Made by a program: the position numbers and the translations under genes
Notes under the pieces: model-generated
The model's database searches: none
Seen by the model: only the letters and a program-made list of their open reading frames with translations
Told to the model about the DNA's origin: nothing
Part shown: positions 1-7,676 of the stretch, one piece after another
Position numbering within the stretch: position 1 is the first letter of the stretch
Layout of the letters: each line of letters opens with the position of its first letter
NCBI RefSeq assembly: GCF_023008545.1
Contig: NZ_CP095397.1
Coordinates: 2,604,001 to 2,668,000, forward strand
DNA: 64,000 nucleotides
Source of the DNA: Natribaculum luteum
GTDB taxonomy: Archaea > Halobacteriota > Halobacteria > Halobacteriales > Natrialbaceae
Reading direction: 5' to 3'

Positions 1-87
1 TATAATTATTCGTGAAACTTCTAACTTCCTTTTGGGAATAAAGATGACTCTATGTTAATCTACGGTGACCAACCACCTTGTATGATC

Positions 88-366
88 TCAACTCATCTGT
101 TCTCGATTCTCTCCGCCAAGATAGCGAACTTTCCCACACGCTCGCTGAACCGCCTCCGGTGAGAATTTTCCGAGATAGTGCCGTCGGAACGTCTTCCAGT
201 CTTCCCAACTGGTCCAGTCTATCGCAAAGGGCAGAAATACACCCTGCACGAGCAGGTTCGTCCCCCAGGTCCGTCGGAAATCGTGGAAGCCGAGGTGATC
301 CCATCCGGCATCGCCCGTCTCATCGTACAGCTGGTCGTCGCTCGACCCACAAAATATCAGTGAATT
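88..366 (-). pseudogene. 5'-truncated tyrosine recombinase remnant
   Basis: Read on the minus strand, this segment stays open for about 90 codons and encodes only the C-terminal catalytic part of an integrase: an FHDFRRTWGTNLL box (HxxR), a WEDWKTFRRHYLG box with the nucleophile Tyr, and a tail ending QMS before a stop at 88-90. It matches the intact integrase at 1635-2297 along its whole length, including the spacing between boxes and the GKV.YL tail. There is no start codon, and a stop codon closes the frame near 367, so the N-terminal half with the first catalytic Arg is gone. It is best explained as the relic of an earlier integration next to the present one. Basis: direct comparison of the two translated segments. 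Confidence 0.8.
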
Positions 367-369
367 TGA

Positions 370-909
370 TCAGTCGTCGTCAAGAACATCGACTTCGCCA
401 GGAACAAATTCGTTTACATTTGACCAATATCGGAGGTCACGTGATCTGGCACCAACATCCATTATTGCAAGAATCCCAACGAGAACAGCGAGAGCTGTTA
501 GTAGCCAATAGTTGGCACCGGTTGATGAGAAATTGTGATTCCAACCATTAAATGTGATCCCGAAGAAGAGAAGCATGGATATCTGCGAGTACGTTATAAT
601 ACGCGTTAATTCGGTGAAGAGGCCAAAGATCGGGCCACCATATTTTGCGACAGTAACAGCAGTCCTTTCTCGAGGGTTGTAGCTATTTATAAGTCCAGAG
701 TCGAAAGTGAATTTCACTATTATGAGAAAATAGACTACAATTGCCCATCCTTGAACAATCCTGGCTAGAAATACGATATTTTCCTCAACAATATCGAAAA
801 CGGGAAAATAAGTGCGAGATATCCAGATGGCAACGACGATAGCAGCAGCTAGGACTAGTGGCTTATTTGTAGGAGTTGCCGCTTCACTTGATTCCGGAAT
901 CTCGCCCAT
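370..909 (-). CDS. small multi-spanning membrane protein, function unknown
   Basis: About 179 residues when started at the ATG that gives MGEIPESSEA. A longer start at 1020 would overlap the upstream gene by 137 bases and is disfavoured; this start overlaps it by 26. After a short polar N-terminus there are about four hydrophobic segments (the first is LVLAAAIVVAIWI), then an acidic end (GEVDVLDDD). It is the last gene of a three-gene minus-strand run (1537 to 370). Codon use is AT-richer than in the chromosome genes downstream, as for its neighbours. I do not recognise a family. Membrane proteins of this kind are common cargo of integrated elements, but no function can be read from the sequence. 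Confidence 0.6.
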   Translation of the reverse strand: MGEIPESSEAATPTNKPLVLAAAIVVAIWISRTYFPVFDIVEENIVFLARIVQGWAIVVYFLIIVKFTFDSGLINSYNPRERTAVTVAKYGGPIFGLFTELTRIITYSQISMLLFFGITFNGWNHNFSSTGANYWLLTALAVLVGILAIMDVGARSRDLRYWSNVNEFVPGEVDVLDDD

Positions 910-1213
910 AGAATCTGTCAATATTTTCTTTTTCCTCTTGGTCAGCATTCTGTCCAAGTATACTTCCGATTCCGGCACCAATTGGAACGCCAATGGGTCC
1001 GGCAAGAGCACCTGCTGCACCTCCTATAATAGCACCTGCGGCTGTCGAGTTTCCGGATGGCTCCGCATGGATATCTTCTCGAGCGTAGTAAAACTCAGAA
1101 CCACAATTTGAACATTCTAGTTGAATATTGGCTGGATATTCATTACGTCTGTCACGAATATCCTCTAAATAGATCTTCTCACCACAGTTATAGCACTCCA
1201 CAAAAACCCGCAT
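884..1213 (-). CDS. zinc-ribbon protein with a glycine-zipper segment
   Basis: A 109-residue protein. Two CxxC pairs (C7/C10 and C34/C37) form a likely zinc ribbon in the first 40 residues. Around residues 56-84 there is a glycine zipper (AGAIIGGAAGALAGPIGVP and on), the small-residue G-x3-G pattern found in membrane-inserting helices. The C-terminus is polar. The combination suggests a cytosolic metal-binding head with a membrane-associated tail. The start codon directly follows the stop of the upstream gene (1214), so the two are co-transcribed and probably coupled. No family name can be given with confidence; the domain reading is inference from the Cys and Gly spacing. Confidence 0.6.
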   Translation of the reverse strand: MRVFVECYNCGEKIYLEDIRDRRNEYPANIQLECSNCGSEFYYAREDIHAEPSGNSTAAGAIIGGAAGALAGPIGVPIGAGIGSILGQNADQEEKENIDRFYGRDSGIK

Positions 1214-1537
1214 TTATACGTAGTTACTTCTTCTCCCGAAGTCGCTTTTCAGTCTTTGAGTGACCAGATCAACGTTGTCATCTGGTTTACCCCAATCTAT
1301 GATCTGACTGGATGCTTTACTCTCTATCTCAATTTCATCGTCATCGATTCTTAAATTGATTTTCTCACCCCACGAGAGCAAGCTAGGTTGGGTTTTCAGA
1401 GAGATCCACGTTTCACCACCACTCACATCGACAGACTCAATTATCAGATCCTCTTCCTCAGCCAGCGTTTGGATGAAGCTCCGCGCGTCTTCTTGCGTAA
1501 CCCCCCTAGGGAGCTTCACGGTGTTTTTAGCGGGCAT
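1214..1537 (-). CDS. hypothetical 107-residue acidic protein
   Basis: First gene of the three-gene minus-strand run ending at 370. It starts MPAKNTVKLPRGVTQEDARS and has no membrane segment or Cys pair. The middle looks like alternating beta strands (GETWISLKTQPSLLSWGEKI) with an acidic stretch IDDDEIEIES. I do not recognise a domain. It abuts the zinc-ribbon/glycine-zipper gene with no gap, so the two probably work together. AT-rich sequence just upstream (about 1540-1635) separates it from the integrase and may hold its promoter. Confidence 0.55.
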   Translation of the reverse strand: MPAKNTVKLPRGVTQEDARSFIQTLAEEEDLIIESVDVSGGETWISLKTQPSLLSWGEKINLRIDDDEIEIESKASSQIIDWGKPDDNVDLVTQRLKSDFGRRSNYV

Positions 1538-1634
1538 TCTTGGAACCTATCTATACGTTTGATCGCTATGCACATCAATCTTGGAGGAGGTATAATTGTC
1601 TTCTGAAAAGAGTCTCTTTCTGTAGAGAATTTAG

Positions 1635-2297
1635 TTAGCTACCTGAATTTGTTGTGAGTGGTGTTTTTACGCGGTCTGTTTGCGTATGCTCAGTGTCTGG
1701 ATTTCCATTCAAATAATTCACTTTTCCTCGCTCCCGTCGAATCGCTTCCGGTGAGAACTCCCCAAGGTAGTGCCGTCGGAACGTCTCCCAATCCTCCCAG
1801 CCGCCCCAGTCCATTACAACGGAAGGAAGTACACCCTGCTCGAGCAGGTTCGTCCCCCAGGTCCGCCGGAGGTCGTGGACGTCGAGGAACGACCAGCCGC
1901 GATCTCCGGTTTCAACCTGGAGTCGCTCGGCAGCTCGGCGAACCCAGCGATACACCGTCTTGTCGGCGACGTCGACGATCGGCTCGCCCGGTCCGATCCC
2001 GGCGGCGTCGGTGTGCGCGTCGATGTAGGTCACCAGTCGATCAGGGACAGGCGGCTCGCGGTAGTGCTCTTGCTTCGCGACGTTCTCCCAGATTCGCAGG
2101 TGCGTGCCGGTCGGTGTTTCGACGACGTCGGCGGGCGTCACCTGGACGATCTCGCAGCGGCGCAGTCCGCAGCGCCCGGCGAGTAAGAACGCGATCGTCT
2201 GCTCGGTGTTTTTCGCTTCCGCGATGACGGACTCGAGTTCGTCGTCGCTCAACCACACTCGCTTGCCCTCGCGGTGAGGGTACGGCTTGAGTCTCAT
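1635..2297 (-). CDS. tyrosine-type site-specific recombinase (integrase)
   Basis: A 220-residue compact integrase of the kind common in haloarchaeal proviruses and islands, which lacks a large N-terminal arm-binding domain. Visible catalytic features: GLRRCEI (R46), a Lys/Arg region around K75-R80, HDLR (H141, R144), GGW at 165-167 in place of the usual G-H, and the nucleophile Y177 in FRRHYLGEF. The start MRLKPYPHREGKRVWLSDDE is typical of this subfamily, so the gene looks complete. Its C-terminal half is duplicated as the degraded copy at 88-366. It most likely integrated the element to its right, but I could not find a matching pair of attachment sites. Confidence 0.85.
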   Translation of the reverse strand: MRLKPYPHREGKRVWLSDDELESVIAEAKNTEQTIAFLLAGRCGLRRCEIVQVTPADVVETPTGTHLRIWENVAKQEHYREPPVPDRLVTYIDAHTDAAGIGPGEPIVDVADKTVYRWVRRAAERLQVETGDRGWSFLDVHDLRRTWGTNLLEQGVLPSVVMDWGGWEDWETFRRHYLGEFSPEAIRRERGKVNYLNGNPDTEHTQTDRVKTPLTTNSGS

Positions 2298-2381
2298 CGG
2301 TGTCCTCGATCCTCAGTTTTGTCCCTACAGAACATGAAGGATCGGGTTATCAGTACGCAAATCAGGCTCGATCTCGATCGA

Positions 2382-2412
2382 AATGTCCTCGAATACAGGC
2401 TTCGCGGACATT
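2382..2412. repeat. imperfect palindrome, copy 1
   Basis: Two 12-base arms (aatgtcctcgaa and ttcgcggacatt) with one internal mismatch flank a 7-base centre (tacaggc). It lies two bases past the stop of the membrane-protein gene at 2414-3298, so it could act as a transcription terminator hairpin. Copy 2 at 4200-4226 is in the same + strand orientation and has the same mismatch, which also fits a recombination-site-like element. Confidence 0.6.
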
Positions 2413-2413
2413 A

Positions 2414-3298
2414 CTACGAGAGGACAAGAAAGTGGGCATATAATATTGTCAGATTTTGGAGGAGGATCCGAGTCCGTGAGTCCATTCTACGATAGAATTC
2501 TCCTGCACCGTATCGCTTGTAGAGCATATTAAGTAGAGATCCAACTAGCATCGTTGAGACAAAAATCATGAGTGACACAACGAGGCTACCAAAAATCATC
2601 CAACCCCAGAACACGCTAATCGGTCGTCGAAGCAGTGTGAGAAATGCCCCATGAAGAAATTGGCCGAGCTCGCCTGGAAGAGGAGGCATTATTTGACGAG
2701 GCTCTTTTTGCTGCAACTGAACGACTTCTTCGGGAAGTTCATTATCTGGAAGATCGATTTTTTTGGCCTGCTTGATTGCCTTGTTTCTCTGTATTCTTCT
2801 CCATAACACCGTATCTGCTGTATTTGCCTCCCAACTTGCCACTACAATATTAAATAACAGTAGTTCCTCTTGGTCGTATACAATTTGGATTAGAAGAGGG
2901 GTTACAAAGAGAACGACACTCAGTATAACGAATGACGATACGTAGCTTAGAGGGAGATGCTGACCCATTATGTGGGATAACTGGACAACAAGGTACACGA
3001 CCCCAAGGATACTGATCTCAATCATAATTACAAGAGACACAGTCATGAACTGAGAATAGATATCCGACTCATTTCTCATAACAATGATTCTCCGAATTAC
3101 AGTCAAAAACGCAAAAGCCACCAGAAGGAGTTTTAAGATTTGGTAAGTCAGAACCCCATTACGAGGATAAGCAAGAACGACCGTCAACACTAGCATAAAG
3201 AACGCTATCTCAAAGTCGACTAAACTACTAGAATCAATATCCTGTTTGAATGCCTTAGACTCAGGGACAGGTTCAATATCTGAATGACGACTATCCAT
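2414..3298 (-). CDS. multi-spanning membrane protein, function unknown
   Basis: A 294-residue protein with a polar N-terminus (MDSRHSDIEPVPESK), about four hydrophobic helices in the first 155 residues, a charged cytosolic-looking loop at about 170-215 (RRIQRNKAIKQAKKI, then acidic), and two or more hydrophobic segments near residues 230-270. It is AT-richer than chromosomal genes here. It is divergent from the HNH gene at 3379 across an 80-base AT-rich spacer that must hold both promoters. The two genes together are flanked by the palindromes at 2382 and 4200, suggesting they form one cassette. No family recognised; a role in defence or superinfection exclusion would be speculation. Confidence 0.65.
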   Translation of the reverse strand: MDSRHSDIEPVPESKAFKQDIDSSSLVDFEIAFFMLVLTVVLAYPRNGVLTYQILKLLLVAFAFLTVIRRIIVMRNESDIYSQFMTVSLVIMIEISILGVVYLVVQLSHIMGQHLPLSYVSSFVILSVVLFVTPLLIQIVYDQEELLLFNIVVASWEANTADTVLWRRIQRNKAIKQAKKIDLPDNELPEEVVQLQQKEPRQIMPPLPGELGQFLHGAFLTLLRRPISVFWGWMIFGSLVVSLMIFVSTMLVGSLLNMLYKRYGAGEFYRRMDSRTRILLQNLTILYAHFLVLS

Positions 3299-3378
3299 TT
3301 GCCAGATAGAATCCTATTCTAAATTGGTCTTATATCTATCGAGACGATTATTTATTTGACCAACACAAATGCTATTCT

Positions 3379-4194
3379 ATGAGTAAGCTTCCGTTTGAAA
3401 TCGGGCGGACGTACCATCGGGTCGAGGATATTCACGAAGAGTTCGGCGGAAACAGGTATAGCGGAATCGCGCCCTGTGGGGATTACCCGTACGTCTTCAT
3501 TTTCTTCGGCGAATCCGGAGAATGGCACGGATATGACGATGAACTCCTCGAGGATGGAAGGCTACTCTACACCGGTGAAGGACGAGACGGAGACATGACA
3601 ATGGAGGCCGGAAATGCAGCAATCCGGGACCACGAAGAAAATAACGACGAGATTCATGTCTTCGAAAGCGGTGAAGGTGCGTGGGAGGTGTCCTATGTCG
3701 GTCAGTTTGAATATGAGGATCATCACTGGACGCGTCTCCCAGATCGTAGCGATAATATGCGCGATGCAGTCCGATTCGAGCTCGTCCCTGCCGGTGGTGT
3801 GGAAATGGATACTGGGGTCACAAGCCTCGATGACATCCCCGTAGATGAACTGTACGATCAGGCTGAGGCGAGTGTGAATGGCGAAGGTCGAACGACGAGC
3901 GAATCGCGATCTCGCACCACGTATTCACGATCGGAGGTTGTTAGAAAATACGCGCTTCGAGCCGCTGACGGTGTGTGTCAAGGCTGTGGTGATGATGCCC
4001 CGTTTCTCACTGATGATGGAGAACCCTTCCTCGAGGTACACCATCTTCGCCGGCGCAGCGACGGTGGGGCCGACCACCCAAAGAATGTGATCGCACTATG
4101 TCCGAACTGCCATCGACGGGTCCACCATGGGCGTAATGGAAACGAATTTAATCAAGATCTGATTGGCAGAGCAGAACAACTACTCCCGAGGTAG
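3379..4194 (+). CDS. HNH endonuclease with N-terminal PUA/SRA-like domain
   Basis: A 271-residue two-part protein. Residues about 185-270 form a clear HNH nuclease: zinc ligands C200/C203 and C241/C244, catalytic H221/H222, N236 and H249/H250 (LEVHHLRRRSDGG, NVIALCPNCHRR). Residues 1-140 are a separate globular domain with the pattern YSGI..., YTGEGRDGDM, GNAAI and YVGQFEYED, seen in HNH proteins whose N-terminal domain is related to the PUA/SRA fold that reads modified bases. A polar linker (about 165-185) joins them. It could be a modification-dependent restriction enzyme (inference; the SRA assignment is from pattern only). The stop is followed at once by palindrome copy 2. Confidence 0.8.
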   Translation: MSKLPFEIGRTYHRVEDIHEEFGGNRYSGIAPCGDYPYVFIFFGESGEWHGYDDELLEDGRLLYTGEGRDGDMTMEAGNAAIRDHEENNDEIHVFESGEGAWEVSYVGQFEYEDHHWTRLPDRSDNMRDAVRFELVPAGGVEMDTGVTSLDDIPVDELYDQAEASVNGEGRTTSESRSRTTYSRSEVVRKYALRAADGVCQGCGDDAPFLTDDGEPFLEVHHLRRRSDGGADHPKNVIALCPNCHRRVHHGRNGNEFNQDLIGRAEQLLPR

Positions 4195-4199
4195 TCGAT

Positions 4200-4226
4200 T
4201 GTCCTCGAAGACGGGATTCGCGGACA
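4200..4226. repeat. imperfect palindrome, copy 2
   Basis: Ten-base arms (tgtcctcgaa and ttcgcggaca) with one mismatch flank a 7-base centre (gacggga), six bases past the HNH stop codon. The arms are the same, in the same orientation and with the same mismatch, as at 2382-2412; only the centre differs (four of seven bases agree). Confidence 0.6.
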
Positions 4227-4466
4227 CAGTACTCCAGTAAGTAGAGATGCTCTCCCTATTGGTGATACTCACCATGAGAAATGCCATAATTGGTTGGGGA
4301 GTAGCGAGAATATATCCCTGGAACGGATTTGAAGACAGTTTTGTGGACACGATCTTTCAACAGTGGTATACTCTTTGAGTATTGTTCTGCCAGTGTCCCG
4401 CCAACTCTATAGATTAATAGACTACTTTGAAGACGAAAGGGTGTGAAGTAGGCGGTACTATAAGAA

Positions 4467-4814
4467 ATGGCAACAGAACAAATTGAAAGCAATTCAGATC
4501 AAGAGATAGAAAGGCAGCCCGAAACATGGCAGGAACGAATCGTGCGCTGGCGATATGAGTCAAACAGTACACCCAAGCGGATCATTGGATTTTGGCTGAA
4601 AGCAGGTATTGAAGTCATTATTATCATTGGCATACCAATGGGATTATTCATATTCACAACTACAACTCTTGTTGATTTTACCCTCTCAACACTTCCAATC
4701 CTTCCAACTGCTTTAGAATCAAAGACGATAGCGTGGTCTATACTTACCGCTGGAAGTTGGTTGTCACTTCGATGTATGCTAACAGAGGAACTCGAACTGG
4801 TCAATGCGCAATAG
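4467..4814 (+). CDS. small membrane protein, function unknown
   Basis: A 115-residue protein with a polar, charged N-terminus (about 45 residues) and two hydrophobic segments (AGIEVIIIIGIPMGLFIF and ESKTIAWSILTAGSWLSL), ending in a short acidic tail. It runs convergently into the membrane-protein gene on the other strand, overlapping it by 14 bases. The opposite-strand frame (4499-4804) is also open but reads Ser/Arg-rich and lacks helices. The 272 bases upstream (4195-4466) contain palindrome copy 2 and AT-rich sequence, with no convincing gene. No family recognised. Confidence 0.5.
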   Translation: MATEQIESNSDQEIERQPETWQERIVRWRYESNSTPKRIIGFWLKAGIEVIIIIGIPMGLFIFTTTTLVDFTLSTLPILPTALESKTIAWSILTAGSWLSLRCMLTEELELVNAQ

Positions 4815-5370
4815 AAGATGGAGGAGAATTATTTTTTCCTCTAGCAATACTATCTAAGAGCGCATCTGCGGTGACGTCTTTGGCGGCACCAAACATGTGT
4901 GCCACAGAGACTGCCAATTGTATTACTAAACGGGCAGGAGTAGGGACTGCCAGCATGAATCTAAGCTCAAATATCGGATACACAACAGCAATTGTAATGC
5001 CTAGTGCAGGAGTGGATATACTTCCAATAGTGAATCCAAGTAGAGCACCGATCAGCACAATCGTATTAACGAATACAGCAATAAATACTAGAAGATATTG
5101 TTTCTCTTGGCTATTTACATCTTCAAAGAACTCCTGAATGGAGTCCACACCGGAAACGCGGAATAAGGAAACAGTCAACGCTGTATAGATGACAAACCAC
5201 GATACTGCAGTATACATGACGTAGCCCGCAAGTTCAGGGCTAAAAATATAACTCCCGATCAGGGTTGGGCTCAGAAAGAGGGTATGACCGAGACTAATAG
5301 GTACAAGGAAGAATCCAAGCACGGCCCAATATCTGAGCACTACTCGTGGGATTCCTGGAGCCTCACCCAT
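4801..5370 (-). CDS. multi-spanning membrane protein, function unknown
   Basis: About 189 residues from the ATG giving MGEAPGIPRVVLRYW; a longer start at 5427 would begin inside the insertion sequence and is rejected. Five or so hydrophobic helices follow (for example YWAVLGFFLVPISLG, FIAVFVNTIVLIGALLG), with a short charged loop VNSQEKQ between helices 3 and 4. The tail AAKDVTADALLDSIARG is polar. The ISH6-type element inserted only 37 bases upstream of the start codon, so its promoter region has probably been altered. No family recognised. Confidence 0.6.
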   Translation of the reverse strand: MGEAPGIPRVVLRYWAVLGFFLVPISLGHTLFLSPTLIGSYIFSPELAGYVMYTAVSWFVIYTALTVSLFRVSGVDSIQEFFEDVNSQEKQYLLVFIAVFVNTIVLIGALLGFTIGSISTPALGITIAVVYPIFELRFMLAVPTPARLVIQLAVSVAHMFGAAKDVTADALLDSIARGKNNSPPSSIAH

Positions 5371-5414
5371 TGTTCTGGGATAAACATACACTGTTCTAAT
5401 GGGTAAAACTTTTC

Positions 5415-5440
5415 GGTCGTGTCCCAAACTCGTCTAGAGT
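5415..5440 (+). repeat. left terminal inverted repeat of the ISH6-type element
   Basis: Reads GGTCGTGTCCCAAACTCGTC followed by TAGAGT. The inner 15 bases match the complement of 6831-6845 exactly; the outer bases differ at three or so positions. Confidence 0.9.
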
Positions 5441-5496
5441 CGTAACTGACTCCTGTGGAAACAGGGTCACCTCTGGTATCCACCCCGAAGTGACCC

Positions 5497-6837
5497 ATGC
5501 ACGCCACAATCGACGCGCAAGTCACGGTTAGTATCGACTTAGACAAAACGCTACCGCTTGCCACTCTCGCTGAATCTTTTACAGAGCTTCACCTCGAGGC
5601 GACGATCCTCGAGGAGCTTGTCAAAAGCCTCGACGAGCGCCTCGTCGAGGCGTACTGTGGGGAGAAGCACGCGCGCGGAAACGGCGATCGCCGTTTCCAG
5701 CGCGCCGGAACCTCAACACGAACAGCTGTGACAACCGCAGGAGAGCACGAATTCACCCTTCATCACGTCAAAGATACCGCTGCCACCGGTGACAATCCTA
5801 CCTACTTCCGCCCTCTCGAAGATCTCATCAAATTCGACGGGCAGCGCATCTATCAAGAGGATATTTCACTCCAGAGTACCGAACTCGCTACGTCGCTCAG
5901 CTTTCGTGATGCCGTCGCCCACGGCGACGGCTTCACTCCGATGCCTTCGAGAACGACGATCAACCGCCGAGTCCGTGAGTACGGCAGCAAACTCGGTGAC
6001 TTCGTTCGTGATCGGCTTCCTGGGACGAATGCAGACACTGTCGTTCCTGACGGAACGAAGTGTCATAGCCAGGACGATCACTGCACGTACCACGACGTCA
6101 ACGTCACTCTCGGACAGATCACCGAAGACAACGCGGAAACCACGCTCTTAGACGTCAATGTCAACGAGCCGTGGGACGATACAGCAGAAGATCTCGAAGA
6201 GAACGAGGCGATCACTGACGACGCGACGGTCGTCAGTGACGCCGAGGAATCCCTCGTCGACGCCTTCGAGACCAGCTATCGATCTCATCAGCTCGATCTC
6301 GTTCATGTCGGTCGAACGCTTGGATACAAGCTGTGGAAGGACGGTACCTTTTCGCTCGAAACGCGGAAAGCGATCGCCTCAGACGTCACAAACGACTTGT
6401 TCCATCTGAAAAACTCGGTTGCGCTCCATGCACCGAGGAATGAGCGTTTGGCGATCCGCGAGCGGATCGCCCAAACGCTCGAGAACCTCACGAAGGAGGC
6501 GTGGCGCTTAGAGCAACAGGACTCTCCAAAAGCAGCGGCGTACCTCCGAAAATGGGCAGAAGCAACCGTCACGTTCGCCGAACTCGCACTCGAGGGACAA
6601 GAGGTTCTGTGGACGTCGAACGTGGTCGAACGAGCCATGGGCGAAATCTCGAAGCGGTGTAAAAACCAGTGGATGAGATGGACAGAGTCCGGCTTAGAAT
6701 CGCTCCTCTGGCTCAATCTCGTGAGATATGCCGAGTCCGAGCAGTTCGCGGCGTTCGCCGACGAACTGCTCGAGCGTTCAGCCAAAACAGCCATCACATT
6801 GGAGGTGTCAGTTGACGCTACCAGAGGCGAACTCTAG
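5497..6837 (+). CDS. ISH6 family transposase
   Basis: A 446-residue transposase filling almost the whole insertion sequence. The N-terminal 100 residues include a Cys/Arg-rich segment (YCGEKHARGNGDRRFQRAG), the zinc/DNA-binding part seen in ISH6-like enzymes. The central part carries acidic catalytic candidates: the Asp in VVPDGTKCHSQD, further acidic residues in DDATVVSDAEESLVDAF, and a late Glu in WTSNVVERAMGEISKRCKNQWMRW, the conserved C-terminal block of this family. The frame is uninterrupted and the stop lies only a few bases from the right inverted repeat, so the enzyme is probably functional. Family assignment is from recognition of these blocks plus the 8-base duplication, which is usual for ISH6 elements. 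Confidence 0.9.
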   Translation: MHATIDAQVTVSIDLDKTLPLATLAESFTELHLEATILEELVKSLDERLVEAYCGEKHARGNGDRRFQRAGTSTRTAVTTAGEHEFTLHHVKDTAATGDNPTYFRPLEDLIKFDGQRIYQEDISLQSTELATSLSFRDAVAHGDGFTPMPSRTTINRRVREYGSKLGDFVRDRLPGTNADTVVPDGTKCHSQDDHCTYHDVNVTLGQITEDNAETTLLDVNVNEPWDDTAEDLEENEAITDDATVVSDAEESLVDAFETSYRSHQLDLVHVGRTLGYKLWKDGTFSLETRKAIASDVTNDLFHLKNSVALHAPRNERLAIRERIAQTLENLTKEAWRLEQQDSPKAAAYLRKWAEATVTFAELALEGQEVLWTSNVVERAMGEISKRCKNQWMRWTESGLESLLWLNLVRYAESEQFAAFADELLERSAKTAITLEVSVDATRGEL

Positions 6838-6856
6838 ACGAGTTTGTGACGGGACC
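6831..6856 (-). repeat. right terminal inverted repeat of the ISH6-type element
   Basis: Reads on the + strand ACTCTAGACGAGTTTGTGAC then GGGACC, the near-complement of 5415-5440. It overlaps the transposase stop codon. Confidence 0.9.
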
Positions 6857-6988
6857 AACTTTTCGAACACCCCCGAAGTCCTACTAATAGCACTTTTAGA
6901 GCTTAGAATACGGTTTTCACGGACTTTTCATTTCTAGTAGCTTGGCTATTATTCGAAAGAAAAAATTTCTACGACACAAGTATTCCCT

Positions 6989-7390
6989 TCAACACGAATT
7001 TTGTATTAGTGCACTAACTAGTTGGAGAATATATCCCAGTATCAGGAGAGAAATTCCTATAGCAGCAGGCGCCCACTGACGCCTGAATTTTCTAAGTTCT
7101 TCTCTGGGAGTGTCCAATCTGCCGGGTTCTGGCTCAAAATCACTAAGATACATCGAAACAGTAGCAGGAGACGGTTCAAACCCGTCTGTCCTTAGCAATT
7201 TATACATCTTATTAGCACGATATGCTTTAGGAAGGATTGATGGTGCCAGAAGAATTGCGCCAATGAGATCTAACAATAGCCCGAAAATGCTCAGGATAAG
7301 AGGGTCGATAGGGGAATTTAACATTAATAGATATCTTCTCATTTCAGACCTAAACTTATCGTCTTGGGCGCGGATATTCATCTGGATCAA
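6989..7390 (-). CDS. small membrane protein, function unknown
   Basis: Up to 133 residues; the start may be 7390 or a downstream ATG (MNIRAQ or MRRYLL), and starts before 7356 overlap the upstream gene. Hydrophobic segments lie at about 30-52 (LILSIFGLLLDLIGAILLA) and 108-128 (APAAIGISLLILGYILQLV), with a charged loop of about 55 residues between them. The gene runs in the same direction as, and probably with, the AbrB-like gene upstream. No family recognised. Confidence 0.5.
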   Translation of the reverse strand: MIQMNIRAQDDKFRSEMRRYLLMLNSPIDPLILSIFGLLLDLIGAILLAPSILPKAYRANKMYKLLRTDGFEPSPATVSMYLSDFEPEPGRLDTPREELRKFRRQWAPAAIGISLLILGYILQLVSALIQNSC

Positions 7391-7553
7391 TTAATGCTAT
7401 TTCCCAGATACCTTCGTCTTTGTGTATAATCCGGACTGGTTGATCTTTCACATTTCCATCCTCGTCGACACATCCAAGCGCCCGAAGTTCGCTCTTCGGG
7501 AGCACAACACCGCCCGACGTACGACCAACTTGTACCAACTGATGGATCGGCAT
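7356..7553 (-). CDS. small AbrB/SpoVT-like protein
   Basis: A 65-residue protein. The pattern VQVGRTSGGVVLPKSELRALG resembles the swapped-hairpin AbrB/SpoVT DNA-binding fold (a short strand, R-x-S/G-x-x-V-x-L-P, then a helix), and the rest is two more strands ending PDEYPRPRR. It could be an antitoxin-like or element-encoded regulator. It overlaps the start of the membrane-protein gene at 6989-7390 by a few codons, and I see no obvious toxin partner. The family call is from pattern only. Confidence 0.5.
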   Translation of the reverse strand: MPIHQLVQVGRTSGGVVLPKSELRALGCVDEDGNVKDQPVRIIHKDEGIWEIALIDPDEYPRPRR

Positions 7554-7676
7554 GGCTACGTTCGTAACTGTCCCTGAATCTGTTTAAACATTGGTCTCAC
7601 CAGTACGAGACTATGATATTCCCGACCGCTATGACCACGGCCGCTCTCCTCGAGGTGAGGTGCTCGTCACTTACGA

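Larger units (their letters stand above)
5407..6864. mobile_element. complete ISH6-type insertion sequence with 8-bp target duplication
   Basis: The element itself is 5415-6856 (1442 bp), bounded by 26-base terminal inverted repeats (left GGTCGTGTCCCAAACTCGTC and on, right its near-complement) that differ at only a few positions near the outer end. The bases aacttttc occur exactly at 5407-5414 and 6857-6864, a perfect 8-base target duplication. It carries one intact transposase gene. Intact ends, intact gene and perfect duplication all point to a recent insertion. The target is the AT-rich spacer upstream of the membrane-protein gene at 4801-5370. Confidence 0.93.

Noticed and set aside
2301-2309. 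A third copy of the palindrome arm (tgtcctcga) just after the integrase start codon
   Set aside because: Only one arm is present, and tcctcga is very common in this GC-rich DNA, so chance is likely.
4256-4492. 78-codon minus-strand frame between the HNH gene and the small membrane-protein gene
   Set aside because: No clear start signal, no helix or domain, and it overlaps the start of a better forward gene.
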